Positions 19,020 to 29,058 are shown, numbered from the stretch's first letter. The stretch is DNA of 64,000 nt from Candidatus Dechloromonas phosphoritropha (GCA_016722705.1 JADKGN010000001.1:868001-932000); one strand, 5' to 3'. Program-made: numbers and translations. The notes: generated by a model not told the origin, from the letters alone.

Positions 19020-20666
19020 ATGGAACGCGAAGCGATGAATTTTGACGTTGTCATCGTCGGTGGTGGCCCCGCCGGGCTGGCCTCGGCAATTCGCCTCAAG
19101 CAACTGGCGGCTGACAAGGGTAGCGAGATTTCGGTCTGCCTGATCGAGAAAGGCGCCGAAATAGGTGCCCACATCCTTTCCGGCGCGGTTATCGACCCTC
19201 GTGCGCTGACCGAGCTTCTGCCCAACTGGAAACAGGACGGTGCTCCACTCAACACGCCGGTCAGCGAGGACCGTTTCTTCATCCTCACGGAAAATGGCGC
19301 CAGCAGGGTTGCCAACAGCCTGTTGCCAAAGTGTTTCCATAACGATGGCTGCTACATCATTTCTCTCGGCAATCTCTGCCGCTGGCTCGGCGAGCAGGCC
19401 GAGGCGCTGGGCGTCGAGATCTATCCCGGTTTTGCCGGCGCCGAAGTGCTGTTCACCGCCGACGGATCGGTCAAGGGTGTCGCCACCGGCGACATGGGGC
19501 GTCTGCATGACGGCAGCGAGGGTCCGAACTTCCAGATGGGGATGGAGTTACATGGTAAATACACGTTTTTTTCCGAGGGCTGCCACGGCCACCTAGCCAA
19601 GCAACTCATCAAAAGATTCAAACTCGATACCGACGCCGACCCGCAGACCTACGGCATCGGCATCAAGGAACTGTGGGATGTCAAGCCGGAGAATCACCAG
19701 CCTGGCCTCGTCGTCCATAGTGGCGGCTGGCCGATGGAGCCCGACACCTACGGCGGCGGCTTTGTCTACCATCTCGAAAACAACCAGGTTGCGGTAGGTT
19801 ACGTCGTCGGTCTCGGCTATACCAACCCTCATCTGGCGCCGTTCGAGGAATTCCAGCGCTACAAGACGCATCCGGAAATCCGTAAATTCCTCGAGGGCAG
19901 CAAGCGCATCGCCTACGGCGCCCGCGCCCTGACCGCCGGCGGTATCCAGTCCCTGCCCAGACTGACCTTCCCAGGCGGCATCCTGGTCGGCGACAACGCC
20001 GGCTTTCTCAACGCCGCGCGCATCAAGGGTATACATTGTGCGATCAAGTCGGGAATGCTCGCGTCGGAAGCCTGTTTCGATGCGCTCATAGGTGGACGCC
20101 AGCATGACGAACTGGCCGCCTATCCGGAAGCCTTCAGGAACAGCTGGCTGCATGACGAACTCTATCGGGCGCGCAACTTCAAGCCGTGGATGAGCAAAGG
20201 GATGAAACTCGGCTCGCTCATGTTCGGCATCGACCAGGTGGTCTTGCGCGGGCGAGCACCGTGGACACTGCACCATAAGGCGCCTGATTACGCCAAGCTG
20301 AAGCCGGCCGCTGATTGCCCGCCGATTGCCTACCCGAAACCCGACGGCGTGCTTACCTTCGATCGCCTGTCCTCAGTCTTTCTTTCCGGTACCAACCACG
20401 AGGAAAACCAGCCTTGTCACCTGCAGTTGAAGGACGCGAATGTCCCGATCAGGATCAACCTGGCGCAGTACGATGCGCCGGAACAGCGCTACTGCCCGGC
20501 CGGCGTCTATGAAATCGTGCGCGACGAACAGGGCAACAACCCACGCCTGCAGATCAACGCGCAGAACTGCGTGCACTGCAAGACCTGCGACATCAAGGAT
20601 CCAACCCAGAACATCAACTGGGTGACCCCACAAGGCGGCGAAGGCCCAACCTATCCGAACATGTGA
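19020..20666 (+). CDS. Electron transfer flavoprotein-ubiquinone oxidoreductase
   Basis: 548 aa, the usual length of ETF-QO. The N-terminal FAD motif DVVIVGGGPAGLASAIRLKQ is followed by the typical IEKGAEIGAHILSGAVIDPRAL. The C-terminus holds the 4Fe-4S cysteine pattern (YCPAGVYE, then CVHCKTCDIKDPTQNINW), and the protein ends GGEGPTYPNM as in the family. It passes electrons from ETF, reduced by acyl-CoA dehydrogenases, to the membrane quinone pool. Two ATGs are adjacent (19017 and 19020); GAGGAG at 19009-19014 suits the second. fabI follows 43 bp downstream. Confidence 0.95.
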   Translation: MEREAMNFDVVIVGGGPAGLASAIRLKQLAADKGSEISVCLIEKGAEIGAHILSGAVIDPRALTELLPNWKQDGAPLNTPVSEDRFFILTENGASRVANSLLPKCFHNDGCYIISLGNLCRWLGEQAEALGVEIYPGFAGAEVLFTADGSVKGVATGDMGRLHDGSEGPNFQMGMELHGKYTFFSEGCHGHLAKQLIKRFKLDTDADPQTYGIGIKELWDVKPENHQPGLVVHSGGWPMEPDTYGGGFVYHLENNQVAVGYVVGLGYTNPHLAPFEEFQRYKTHPEIRKFLEGSKRIAYGARALTAGGIQSLPRLTFPGGILVGDNAGFLNAARIKGIHCAIKSGMLASEACFDALIGGRQHDELAAYPEAFRNSWLHDELYRARNFKPWMSKGMKLGSLMFGIDQVVLRGRAPWTLHHKAPDYAKLKPAADCPPIAYPKPDGVLTFDRLSSVFLSGTNHEENQPCHLQLKDANVPIRINLAQYDAPEQRYCPAGVYEIVRDEQGNNPRLQINAQNCVHCKTCDIKDPTQNINWVTPQGGEGPTYPNM

Positions 20667-20709
20667 TGCTTTATAATCTGCCGGCTAAATCCCCCACGGA
20701 GTACTACAA

Positions 20710-21507
20710 ATGGGCTTTCTCGCCGGCAAGAAAATTCTGATCACCGGACTACTGTCCAAGCACTCCATCGCCTACGGCATTGCCAGGGCTTGCCATCGCG
20801 AAGGCGCGCAACTCGCCTTCACTTACCAGACCGAGCGTTTCGGAGATCGCATCAAGAAGTTCGCCGGTGAATTCGCCAGCGACATCACGATTCCTCTCGA
20901 TGTCTCCAGCGACGAACAGATTGACAATGTTTTCGTCGAACTTGGCAAGCGCTGGGATGGCCTCGACGGCCTCGTACATTCCATCGCCTACGCGCCGACC
21001 GAGGCCATCGAAGGTGATTTCCTCAACGGTATCTCGCGCGAAGCCTTCCGCATCGCCCACGAGATTTCATCGTACAGCTATCCGGCGCTGGCCAAGGCCG
21101 CACGGCCGATGATGCAGGGGCGCAAGGCTTCCCTCCTCGCCCTCTCCTACCTCGGCGCAGAGCGCACCATGCCCAACTACAACACGATGGGCCTGGCCAA
21201 GGCTAGCCTCGAGGCAGCCACCCGTTACCTGGCGTTCAGCCTCGGCCCCGAAGGTACTCGTGCCAACGCCATTTCAGCCGGCCCGATCAAGACCCTGGCC
21301 GCGTCCGGCATCGGCAACTTCGGCAAGCTGCTCTCCTACAACGCGCACCATGCCCCGCTGCGGCGCAACGTGACCATCGACGAAGTCGGCAACGCCGCCG
21401 CCTTCCTGCTCTCCGATCTGGCCAGCGGCATCACCGGCGAAATCATGTACGTCGATGGCGGCATGAACACGACCGCGCTGGGCAACGCCGAGCCGCTGCC
21501 CGGCTGA
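20710..21507 (+). CDS. fabI: Enoyl-[acyl-carrier-protein] reductase (NADH)
   Basis: 265 aa. MGFLAGKKILITGLLSKHSIAYGIA is the FabI variant of the Rossmann motif. The catalytic Tyr and Lys are seen in SYLGAERTMPNYNTMGLAKA (Y-x6-K), and the C-terminus has GEIMYVDGGMNTTALG. It catalyses the last reduction of each fatty-acid elongation cycle and is the triclosan/isoniazid-type target family. A strong bidirectional terminator separates it from the convergent ppiD. Confidence 0.95.
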   Translation: MGFLAGKKILITGLLSKHSIAYGIARACHREGAQLAFTYQTERFGDRIKKFAGEFASDITIPLDVSSDEQIDNVFVELGKRWDGLDGLVHSIAYAPTEAIEGDFLNGISREAFRIAHEISSYSYPALAKAARPMMQGRKASLLALSYLGAERTMPNYNTMGLAKASLEAATRYLAFSLGPEGTRANAISAGPIKTLAASGIGNFGKLLSYNAHHAPLRRNVTIDEVGNAAAFLLSDLASGITGEIMYVDGGMNTTALGNAEPLPG

Positions 21508-21542
21508 AAATCCAGCGGCGCGGCCGACCCGTACAAGGGAAC

Positions 21543-21582
21543 GGAAAAACGCCGACTGGTTCTGACCGGTCGGCGTTTTTCC
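21543..21582. terminator. Bidirectional terminator, fabI/ppiD
   Basis: Hairpin GGAAAAACGCCGAC...GTCGGCGTTTTTCC, with a 14-bp stem and A/T tracts on both sides, between two convergent genes. It can act on both strands. Confidence 0.85.
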
Positions 21583-21597
21583 GACTCGATCCCGCCG

Positions 21598-23481
21598 TTA
21601 CTTGTCCTTCGCTTCCAGCACCGCCTTGTTGATCTCCACCTTGTAACGGCTGCGCAGTGCGGCGAGGTAGCTCTGGACCTCTTCCTGCGCTTCCAGCGTG
21701 TTCAACTGGCGCAACAGCACCTGCTTACGGGCATCGTCGAGCCCATCACCGGCATTGACACCGACCAACTTGAACAGCGCGTAGCCGGCACCCGGCAGAT
21801 CAACACCGGCGTAGGCCGGAAGCGCGGAGCCATCCATCTTGAAGACGGTCGGCGCCGCTGGCTGCGGGATCTGGCGCGAGTCGAGGCGCGAGACGCTCTT
21901 GACACTACCCCAGTTGAGGCTGTCGTTGCCCTTGCGGAGCACATCGAGACGGGCTTCGCCATCCTTGCGCGCCAGCGCCAGTGCTTCCTGACGCCTGAGC
22001 AACGTCTCGATGCTGCCCTTGACGCTGCCAAAGGGTTGCAACGTGGCCGGTTTGTAGTCGACGATACGCGCGGCGACCAGCGTATTCGGCGCGATCTCCA
22101 CGGCCTCGGTATTTCGCCTGTTTTTCACCGAATCCTCGGAAAATACGGCAGCCAGCAGCTTTTCGTTGGCCAGCGGGCCATTTGCCGGATTGGCCTGGCG
22201 CCCAAGCCACTCGGACTGCTTGACGGCGAGGCCGAACTTGTCAGCCGCCGGTTTCAGGCTGTCGGCCTGTTCATAGACGATATTGCTGAAACCCTCGGCG
22301 GCCTCGGCAAACTTGCGCGACCCCGCGGCCTTCTTCAACTCGGCCTCGATCTCGCCCCTGACATCGTCCAGATTCTTTTCCTTGGCTGCGTGAATTCCGG
22401 TGACCTTGATGATGTGGAAACCAAAATCCGATTCGACCATGTCGGAAATTTCGCCTTCGTTGAGGCGGAAGACTGCTTCCTCGAACGGCTTGACCATCAT
22501 GCCGCGACCGAAGAAGCCGAGGTCGCCACCCTTGGCAGCGGAACCGGGATCGTCCGAGTTCTTCTTCGCAAAATCGGCGAAGGCGGATGGATTCTTGCGC
22601 AATTCCTTGAGAACTTCCTCGGCCTTGGTCTTCGCCTTGTCCTTGCCAATCTTTTCGGAGGCGATGAGGATGTGGCTGGCGCGACGCTCTTCCGCCTGCT
22701 GGAAGCGATCCTTATGACCGTCGAACCAGGCCTTTATTTCGGCATCGGAAACCGCCAGCGAGGCGCCGATGGTGTCCTGCGACAACACAACAAATTCAAC
22801 TTTGGCCTGTTCCGGTACCTCGAACTGCTTGCTGTTGTCGTCGTAGAATTTTTTCGCCGCGCCCTCTACCAGCTTGACTTTGTCGAGATAGGCGTCGAGC
22901 GGCAGGCGGAATTCCTGAATGTCGCGCTTCTCCGTCTGCATCGCGAGGATACGGTCGCTGACCGCGCGCGCCATGATTCCGGACTGGCTGACCGCCGTCG
23001 CCAGTAGCTGCAGGGTCAGATCCTGGCGTAGACGCGCCTCGAAACCCGCTGGCGTCATGCCCTGCCCGCGCAGTGTCGCTTCATAGCGCTCCTGCGAAAA
23101 CTTTCCATCGACCTTGAAAGCGTCGATCCCGCTGATGGTGCCGCGAATCGCCCCATCGCTGGTGAACAGTCCTTTCTTGCTGGCTTCCAGCATCAGCAAC
23201 TGCTGGTCAACGAGATCATCGAGTATCGCCTTGCGTGCTTCCGGGGTGTCGAGCACTTTCGGATCGATCTGCCCCATCTGCGCCCGCAGGCGTTCCTGCT
23301 GTTCACGCAGCGCCTGCTGGAACTGCTGCTGGCTGATCTTGACATCGCCGATCTTGGCCACGGCATCCCCGGTGCCCGAATTTCGCACATAGGAATCGAC
23401 ACCGAAAAAGGCGAACGGCAGGGTGATCAGCGCCAGAAATATCTGGACGATTTTCTTATTGTTGCGAACTGCGTCAAACAT
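21598..23481 (-). CDS. ppiD: Periplasmic folding chaperone/peptidyl-prolyl isomerase PpiD
   Basis: 627 aa, the usual PpiD length. One N-terminal membrane anchor (KKIVQIFLALITLPFAFFGVDSY) is followed by a SurA-like chaperone region (residues about 40-240). A parvulin domain lies at about 265-360 (RRASHILIA...KKNSDDPGSAAKGGDLGFFGRGMMVKPFEEAVF...GFHIIKV), then a C-terminal second parvulin-like part. It sits in the inner membrane facing the periplasm and assists newly exported proteins. The gene is convergent with fabI. No upstream hupB or lon is in the window, where PpiD is often found. Confidence 0.9.
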   Translation of the reverse strand: MFDAVRNNKKIVQIFLALITLPFAFFGVDSYVRNSGTGDAVAKIGDVKISQQQFQQALREQQERLRAQMGQIDPKVLDTPEARKAILDDLVDQQLLMLEASKKGLFTSDGAIRGTISGIDAFKVDGKFSQERYEATLRGQGMTPAGFEARLRQDLTLQLLATAVSQSGIMARAVSDRILAMQTEKRDIQEFRLPLDAYLDKVKLVEGAAKKFYDDNSKQFEVPEQAKVEFVVLSQDTIGASLAVSDAEIKAWFDGHKDRFQQAEERRASHILIASEKIGKDKAKTKAEEVLKELRKNPSAFADFAKKNSDDPGSAAKGGDLGFFGRGMMVKPFEEAVFRLNEGEISDMVESDFGFHIIKVTGIHAAKEKNLDDVRGEIEAELKKAAGSRKFAEAAEGFSNIVYEQADSLKPAADKFGLAVKQSEWLGRQANPANGPLANEKLLAAVFSEDSVKNRRNTEAVEIAPNTLVAARIVDYKPATLQPFGSVKGSIETLLRRQEALALARKDGEARLDVLRKGNDSLNWGSVKSVSRLDSRQIPQPAAPTVFKMDGSALPAYAGVDLPGAGYALFKLVGVNAGDGLDDARKQVLLRQLNTLEAQEEVQSYLAALRSRYKVEINKAVLEAKDK

Positions 23482-23506
23482 AAGAGGAAAAACCCTTCGG
23501 ATACGT

Positions 23507-23689
23507 TCAGAACGACGAACGGCGGTTCGTCACAAACGTCAATGATACCGTAGTTTTGCCATCCTTCATTTGGACGCCCGTTTGGTACGTGACTATCGCA
23601 TCCTGATCGGTTGCCCCCGGTCGGCGAACGACATCCGCGATCGCCAGAGAGTAAAGCGTCAGCGGAATCCGAAGATGATCCGGATCCAA
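23507..23689 (-). CDS. Small hypothetical ORF, possibly a gene remnant
   Basis: 60 codons from a TTG start, upstream of ppiD. The text (LTLYSLAIADVVRRPGATDQDAIVTYQTGVQMKDGKTTVSLTFVTNRRSSF) looks protein-like and not random. No ATG or good ribosome-binding site was found. It may be the 3' end of a decayed gene. No function is proposed. Confidence 0.3.
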   Translation of the reverse strand: MDPDHLRIPLTLYSLAIADVVRRPGATDQDAIVTYQTGVQMKDGKTTVSLTFVTNRRSSF

Positions 23690-23771
23690 TACAGGTTATT
23701 GCACCCGAGCCTCTCCGCACGTCGCGTGGATTCAACAGGCTGCAATGCAAATCGAAGAAGGGCCTTCGTGA

Positions 23772-24506
23772 CTACCGGGGCACGTGCGCTGCCTGCAGGT
23801 CATGTCCAAGTTTCAGGTCATACTGGACGACATGGTTTTCGAAATAACGCTCCATGAAAACCATGAGCGCGGGAATATTGCATTGGCCGCGACTGACCTC
23901 GCCCACTTTCGCCCGGATGAAGGTGGAAATCCTGCGATGCTCCTTCATGTGGCTTTCCTCGAACGGAATGCCCTCTGCCTTGGCGGCGGCTTCCTCCCAT
24001 GCGAAGTGCGCGACAAGATCTTTGGCAAAACCGGAAAGCAGCGCCAGACCGTCTGTATGATCGTCCACAACCTCGAGTAAGGCGCACTTGACCTGCACGA
24101 TTTCATTGAAAAGCCGGTCGTGCTGATCATCCATTTCGGCAACGCCAGACAGTAACTCAGTCGGCATGTGAACCACGTTCATGGCGCCCCCTCCGGACCT
24201 TGCCTCAGGAAATTGCCAATCAAACAAGCCGGGCTGCATTGGTTTCAGGTTTTCCCGCTTTACCGTGAAACGAACCGGAATCTCACGCTTCCCGATGACC
24301 TCGACGGCCATTCTTCCAGAACCCACCTCGGCAATGACCCTGACGTTGCGCCTGTCATTGTGACTTCTGCCGACGTAGTTTGCAACAGTACCGGATGTGG
24401 CAAACAGGAGAATTTGGCGCGGGACATGGCTCTTTTTTGCCTTCCATACGATGACAATCTGAAAGACTACCTTGGGTTCGAGGAAATACGAATACTGTAC
24501 ATCCAT
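23772..24506 (-). CDS. Bacteriohemerythrin with an extra N-terminal domain
   Basis: 244 aa. The C-terminal 130 residues are a hemerythrin domain whose di-iron ligands can be placed: H in DDQHDRLFNEI, the H and E in LVAHFAWEEA, H in EESHMKEHRR, and ENHVVQYDLKLG. It should bind oxygen or act as an oxygen/redox sensor. The first 100 or so residues (PRQILLFATSGTVANYVGRSHNDRRNVRVIAEVG...) form a separate domain rich in beta-type residues, read in the same frame with no stop. An internal ATG (about 24182) would give the hemerythrin alone. Fusion or two overlapping products are both possible. Confidence 0.75.
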   Translation of the reverse strand: MDVQYSYFLEPKVVFQIVIVWKAKKSHVPRQILLFATSGTVANYVGRSHNDRRNVRVIAEVGSGRMAVEVIGKREIPVRFTVKRENLKPMQPGLFDWQFPEARSGGGAMNVVHMPTELLSGVAEMDDQHDRLFNEIVQVKCALLEVVDDHTDGLALLSGFAKDLVAHFAWEEAAAKAEGIPFEESHMKEHRRISTFIRAKVGEVSRGQCNIPALMVFMERYFENHVVQYDLKLGHDLQAAHVPR

Positions 24507-24591
24507 ACAGTTATCGGATAAGCTGCATTTGTGGTCGGAAAATACCGCTCAACACCTCATTCTTACCCTCGCAAGCGAAGGAGTCCAGAAC

Positions 24592-24762
24592 ATGAAACAG
24601 ATTCAGAAATGGTTCGAACTGATCGCCGGAATCCGCCCGGAGGAACTGGCGCGCGCGGAGCGTGCCCGGGAGATTTTTGCCCCCGCCAAACTGGATATCC
24701 GGTTACTGCATACCCCTGCCTGCTGGCGCCGACAGTGCCGGATAACCCGTACTCAGGCCTGA
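24592..24762 (+). CDS. Small hypothetical protein, 56 aa
   Basis: ATG at 24592 preceded by AAGGAG at an 8-base spacing. The product begins MKQIQKWFELIAGIRPEELA and is basic toward its end. It lies alone between the divergent hemerythrin gene and the convergent purL. It is not recognised, and its main support is the ribosome-binding site. Confidence 0.35.
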   Translation: MKQIQKWFELIAGIRPEELARAERAREIFAPAKLDIRLLHTPACWRRQCRITRTQA

Positions 24763-24803
24763 ATCAGTCGAAGACGCGAGCGGCCCTTGCCGGGCTGAAC
24801 CCA

Positions 24804-24829
24804 ACAAAGGCGGCCGGAGCCGCCTTTGT
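24804..24829. terminator. Hairpin terminator at the purL 3' end
   Basis: ACAAAGGCGGC-CGGA-GCCGCCTTTGT, an 11-bp stem with a tetraloop, 19 bp beyond the purL stop. Only a short T tract follows on either strand. Confidence 0.65.
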
Positions 24830-24847
24830 CCATTCGCTGGAGGTTTC

Positions 24848-27800
24848 CTAGCCGACCCAGCGCCGCGCGTTGCGGAATATGCGCATCCACGGGCTATCCT
24901 CACCCCAGTTTTCCGGGTACCAAGACATCTGTACGGTACGAAAGACGCGTTCCGGGTGCGGCATCATGATGGTGAAGCGACCGTCGGCCGTGGTCACCGC
25001 CGTCAGGCCGTCCGGCGAACCGTTCGGGTTGTAGGGATAAACCTCGGTCGGTTCGCCCTTGTTGTCGACGTAGCGCAGAGCGGACAGCACTTTGGTCTGA
25101 TCGTCGACGTTATCGAACACCGCCCTGCCCTCGCCGTGCGAAGCGACGATCGGCACTTGCGAGCCTTCCATACCGGCGAATAAAATCGACGGAGAATTGA
25201 GGACTTCGGCCATGACGAAGCGCGCCTCGAACTGTTCGACCTGGTTGCGCCGGAAGGCCGGCCAGTGCTCGGCGCCGGGGATGATGGACTTCAGCGCGCT
25301 CATCATCTGGCAACCATTGCAGACGCCCAGCGCGAAAGTGTCCTTGCGGTTAAAGAAGGTGGCGAATTCGTCGCGACAACCGTCGTGCATCAGGATGGTT
25401 CGCGCCCAGCCGAGGCCGGCGCCGAGGACGTCGCCGTAGGAGAAACCGCCGCAGGCAACCAAACCCTTGAAGTCCTTGAGGCTAACCCGACCGGCCAAAA
25501 TGTCGCTCATATGGACGTCGACCGTAGCAAAACCGGCGCGGTCGAAGGCGGCGGCCATTTCGTAATGGCTGTTGACGCCCTGCTCGCGCAGGATAGCGAC
25601 GCGCGGTCGACCGCTGATGTCCTGATAGACCTTGGTGAAATCGTCCTGCGGATCGAAAGTTAGCTTAGGCGTCAGGCCGGGGTCGGTGACGTCGAGAATC
25701 CGGTCGAACTCCTGCTGGGCACAGCTCGGGTTATCACGCATGGCCTGCATCTGGTAGCTGGTCTCGGACCAGGCACGCTGCAGATCAACGCGCTTTTCGC
25801 GCAGCACGCGTTTGGCGTTGCGGGTAACACGGATTTCGTCCCACTCGTTCAGCATGCCGATGAAGTGGTAAGGCACGCCACAGGCACGCAGGATAGGTGT
25901 GACCTTTTCGCGATCAGAACGGCGAATCTGGATTAGCGCACCGAGTTCTTCATTGAACAAAACGCCGACGACATTCTCGAAATCGCGGCCGGCCAGCAGA
26001 TCAGGGCGCTTTTCGGAGCCATCGACATCGCCGGCACCGGCGTCGTAGCAAATGCCGTCAAGGTCCAGCGACACGCCACGCCGGCTGGCGAAGGCCATTT
26101 CACAGGCGGCGACGAACAGGCCGCCGTCGGAACGGTCATGGTAGGCGAGCAGCAGGCCGTCGCGGTTCAGCTTCTGCACGGCGTCGAACAGGCCCTTGAG
26201 CTTGGCCGGATCGTCGACATCCGGCGCATCGTTGCCGGTGGCGTTGTAAACCTGAGCCAGACAGGAGCCGCCGAGGCGGTTCTGGCCGAGATCGAGCAGC
26301 AGCAATTCGGTTTCACCCTGATCGACAGCCAGTTGCGGCGTTTTGGTCTTGCGCACGTCGTCGACCGCGGCAAACGAGGTGACGACCAGCGACAAGGGCG
26401 AGACGACCTGTTTTTTTACGCCACCGTCTTCCCAGGCGGTACGCATCGACAGCGAATCCTTGCCGACCGGGATCGACACGCCGATTGCCTTGCACAGCTC
26501 GGCAACCGCCTCGACGGTGTCGAACAGTCTGGCATCCTCGCCCGGCACACCACACGGCGCCATCCAGTTGGCTGAGAGTTTAACCTTGCCGAGTTCACCA
26601 ACATCGGCGGCAGCCAGGTTGGTCAGTGCCTCCCCAATCGCCATGCGGCCGGACGCCGGGGCGTCGAACACAGCGAGCGGCATGCGCTCGCCCATGGCGA
26701 AGGCTTCGCCGAGATAACCCTGGTAGCCCATCGTTGTCACCGCAACGTCGGCCACCGGCACCTGCCACGGGCCAACCATCTGGTCACGGGCGGTCATGCC
26801 GCCGACGGAACGGTCGCCAATCGAGATCAGGAAGGTCTTGTCGGCGATGGTCGGCAGACGCATCAGGCGATAGGCGGCATCCTTGAGTTCGATGGCGGTG
26901 GCGTCGAAGGAAACGTAGGTTTCCGGCTGGCGCGTCACGTCGCGCGTCATGCGCGGCGGCTTGCCCAAAAGGGCTTCCATTTCCATGTCGACCGGATTGA
27001 CACCGAAATGGGCGTCGGTCACGGTCAGATGGCCATCGCCGGTCGCTTCGCCGACCACGGCAAACGGGCAGCGCTCGCGCTCGCACATGGCCTGGAATTC
27101 GGCGATACGGCTTGGCGGAATGGCCAGCACGTAGCGTTCCTGCGATTCGTTGGACCAGATTTCGGCCGGCGACATGCCCGGCTCTTCGGTCGGTACCTTG
27201 CGCAGATCGAAAATGGCACCGACACCGCCCGAGTGAGCCAGTTCCGGCAGGGCATTTGAAATGCCACCGGCGCCGACGTCGTGCACCGATAAGATCGGAT
27301 TCCCATCGCCCGCCTCTTGCCCGTCGCCTTTCGGGCTTCCTAATTGCCAGCAGCGGTCGATGACTTCCTGGGCGCGGCGCTGGATTTCCGGGTTGCCGCG
27401 CTGCACCGAGGCGAAATCGAGATCTTCAGCATTGACGCCGGCCGTCATTGAAGAGGCGGCGCCGCCGCCGAGGCCGATCAGCATGCCGGGGCCGCCGAGT
27501 TGCACAAACTTCGTCCCAACCGGGAAAGTTTCGTGCTTGAACGACTGCTCGGCCTGAATCGAACCGAGGCCGCCAGCAATCATGATCGGCTTGTGGTAGC
27601 CACGGACCACGCCGGCCACGTCCTGTTCATAGGTACGGAAGTAGCCGGTCAGGTTCGGGCGGCCGAACTCGTTATTGAAAGCAGCGGCACCAATCGGGCC
27701 TTCGAGCATGATGTCGAGGGCGGAAGCGATACGCGACGGGCGGCCGTAAGCCTTTTCCCAAGGCTGCGGCGCCTCCGGCAGGTTCAGATTGGAGACCGAA

Positions 27801-28807
27801 AAACCGCAGAGGCCGGCCTTCGGCTTGGAGCCCTTGCCGGTGGCGCCTTCGTCGCGGATTTCGCCGCCCGAGCCGGTGGCGGCGCCGGGGAACGGCGAGA
27901 TCGCCGTCGGGTGATTGTGCGTTTCGACCTTGGTCAGGATGTGGGTCAACTCTTCCTTGTAGGAATAGCCGCGGTCGGTATCCGGGTAAAAACGCTGGAT
28001 GGTCGCACCTTCGATGATCGACGCATTGTCGGCGTAGGCCATCACCGTGCCTTGCGGATTGGCGGCGTGCGTTTCGCGGATCATGCCGAACAGCGTCTTG
28101 TCCTTGGCGTCGCCGTCGATCACCCACGAAGCGTTGAAAATCTTGTGGCGGCAATGTTCGGAATTGGCCTGGGCGAACATCATCAGTTCGACGTCGGTCG
28201 GGTTGCGGCCGGTTTGGGTGAAGATGTCGAGCAGGTAATCGATTTCATCATCCGACAGCGCCAGGCCGAGCGAACTGTTGGCTTCAACCAATGCGGCTTT
28301 TCCCCCTTTAAGCACGTCGACCGTAGCCAGCGGCTTCGGCGCGAAATGGCGGAAAAGTTCGCCAACGGCCTCGAAGCCGGGCAGCACTGATTCGGTCATG
28401 CGATCGCGAAGCAGGCCGGCGACGGCTTTCCTTTCTTCGGCATTCAGGGCACGACCACCCTTGACCAACACATGGAAGGCAATGACGCGCTCGATACGCT
28501 CGATGGCATCCAGATCACAGTTCCAGGCAATATCCGTCGCCTTCGACGACCACGGTGAAATTGTACCGATGCGCGGCGCCACGAGGAACAGTTCGCCGAC
28601 TTCAACTGCGGCCGGCTTCTCTTCCAGCAGCGTTGCCAGCTTGGCGCGCTCTTCGGCGGTCAGGACACGCCTCTGTGCCACGACATGCCAATAGTCGGCC
28701 ACCACCGATTCGATATCCGGCACGGCCGCCACCAGGCGGGCTTGCAGGTGCTGCAGACGAAACGCTGAAAACGCGGCGTCGCCCTTGAGGCAAATAATGT
28801 CGGCCAT
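24848..28807 (-). CDS. purL: Phosphoribosylformylglycinamidine synthase
   Basis: 1319 aa, matching the large single-chain PurL of proteobacteria. The ATG at 28807 begins MADIICLKGDAAFSAFRLQHL; the frame extends further upstream but with non-homologous residues. An N-terminal PurS-like part and FGAM synthase domains (VETHNHPTAISPFPGAATGSGGEIRDEGATG; DVGAGGISNALPEL) precede a C-terminal glutamine amidotransferase. That domain has the nucleophile in ALGVCNGCQMMSAL and the catalytic His/Glu in MPHPERVFR. It makes FGAM from FGAR, ATP and glutamine in purine synthesis. It is monocistronic here and divergent from the crotonase gene. Confidence 0.95.
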   Translation of the reverse strand: MADIICLKGDAAFSAFRLQHLQARLVAAVPDIESVVADYWHVVAQRRVLTAEERAKLATLLEEKPAAVEVGELFLVAPRIGTISPWSSKATDIAWNCDLDAIERIERVIAFHVLVKGGRALNAEERKAVAGLLRDRMTESVLPGFEAVGELFRHFAPKPLATVDVLKGGKAALVEANSSLGLALSDDEIDYLLDIFTQTGRNPTDVELMMFAQANSEHCRHKIFNASWVIDGDAKDKTLFGMIRETHAANPQGTVMAYADNASIIEGATIQRFYPDTDRGYSYKEELTHILTKVETHNHPTAISPFPGAATGSGGEIRDEGATGKGSKPKAGLCGFSVSNLNLPEAPQPWEKAYGRPSRIASALDIMLEGPIGAAAFNNEFGRPNLTGYFRTYEQDVAGVVRGYHKPIMIAGGLGSIQAEQSFKHETFPVGTKFVQLGGPGMLIGLGGGAASSMTAGVNAEDLDFASVQRGNPEIQRRAQEVIDRCWQLGSPKGDGQEAGDGNPILSVHDVGAGGISNALPELAHSGGVGAIFDLRKVPTEEPGMSPAEIWSNESQERYVLAIPPSRIAEFQAMCERERCPFAVVGEATGDGHLTVTDAHFGVNPVDMEMEALLGKPPRMTRDVTRQPETYVSFDATAIELKDAAYRLMRLPTIADKTFLISIGDRSVGGMTARDQMVGPWQVPVADVAVTTMGYQGYLGEAFAMGERMPLAVFDAPASGRMAIGEALTNLAAADVGELGKVKLSANWMAPCGVPGEDARLFDTVEAVAELCKAIGVSIPVGKDSLSMRTAWEDGGVKKQVVSPLSLVVTSFAAVDDVRKTKTPQLAVDQGETELLLLDLGQNRLGGSCLAQVYNATGNDAPDVDDPAKLKGLFDAVQKLNRDGLLLAYHDRSDGGLFVAACEMAFASRRGVSLDLDGICYDAGAGDVDGSEKRPDLLAGRDFENVVGVLFNEELGALIQIRRSDREKVTPILRACGVPYHFIGMLNEWDEIRVTRNAKRVLREKRVDLQRAWSETSYQMQAMRDNPSCAQQEFDRILDVTDPGLTPKLTFDPQDDFTKVYQDISGRPRVAILREQGVNSHYEMAAAFDRAGFATVDVHMSDILAGRVSLKDFKGLVACGGFSYGDVLGAGLGWARTILMHDGCRDEFATFFNRKDTFALGVCNGCQMMSALKSIIPGAEHWPAFRRNQVEQFEARFVMAEVLNSPSILFAGMEGSQVPIVASHGEGRAVFDNVDDQTKVLSALRYVDNKGEPTEVYPYNPNGSPDGLTAVTTADGRFTIMMPHPERVFRTVQMSWYPENWGEDSPWMRIFRNARRWVG

Positions 28808-29058
28808 GAAAAGAAAAGTCGGGTCAGGCGGAGAGGCCCAAATTATACCCGAGGCGACATGGGGCAGCCCGGGTTGACCGGGGAGCGCACCTGAAGCGGC
28901 GAATCGATTCCTGGGGCCACCTTGCGCAATGACGGTACGTAGAATCCGTAATGCACGAATTTCAGCGTCTGATTGTATGGTTCGTATTGTGCTACTTTGC
29001 GGGGCCACAATCCGCCGCTGCAGCGCGTTCATCCACGGAAAGCCCCAGGAGAAGAAGC

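Noticed and set aside
24848..29032. PurL start at 29032
   Set aside because: The extra 75 codons cross the divergent promoter region and are not family-like; MADIICLKGD at 28807 matches the PurL N-terminus.
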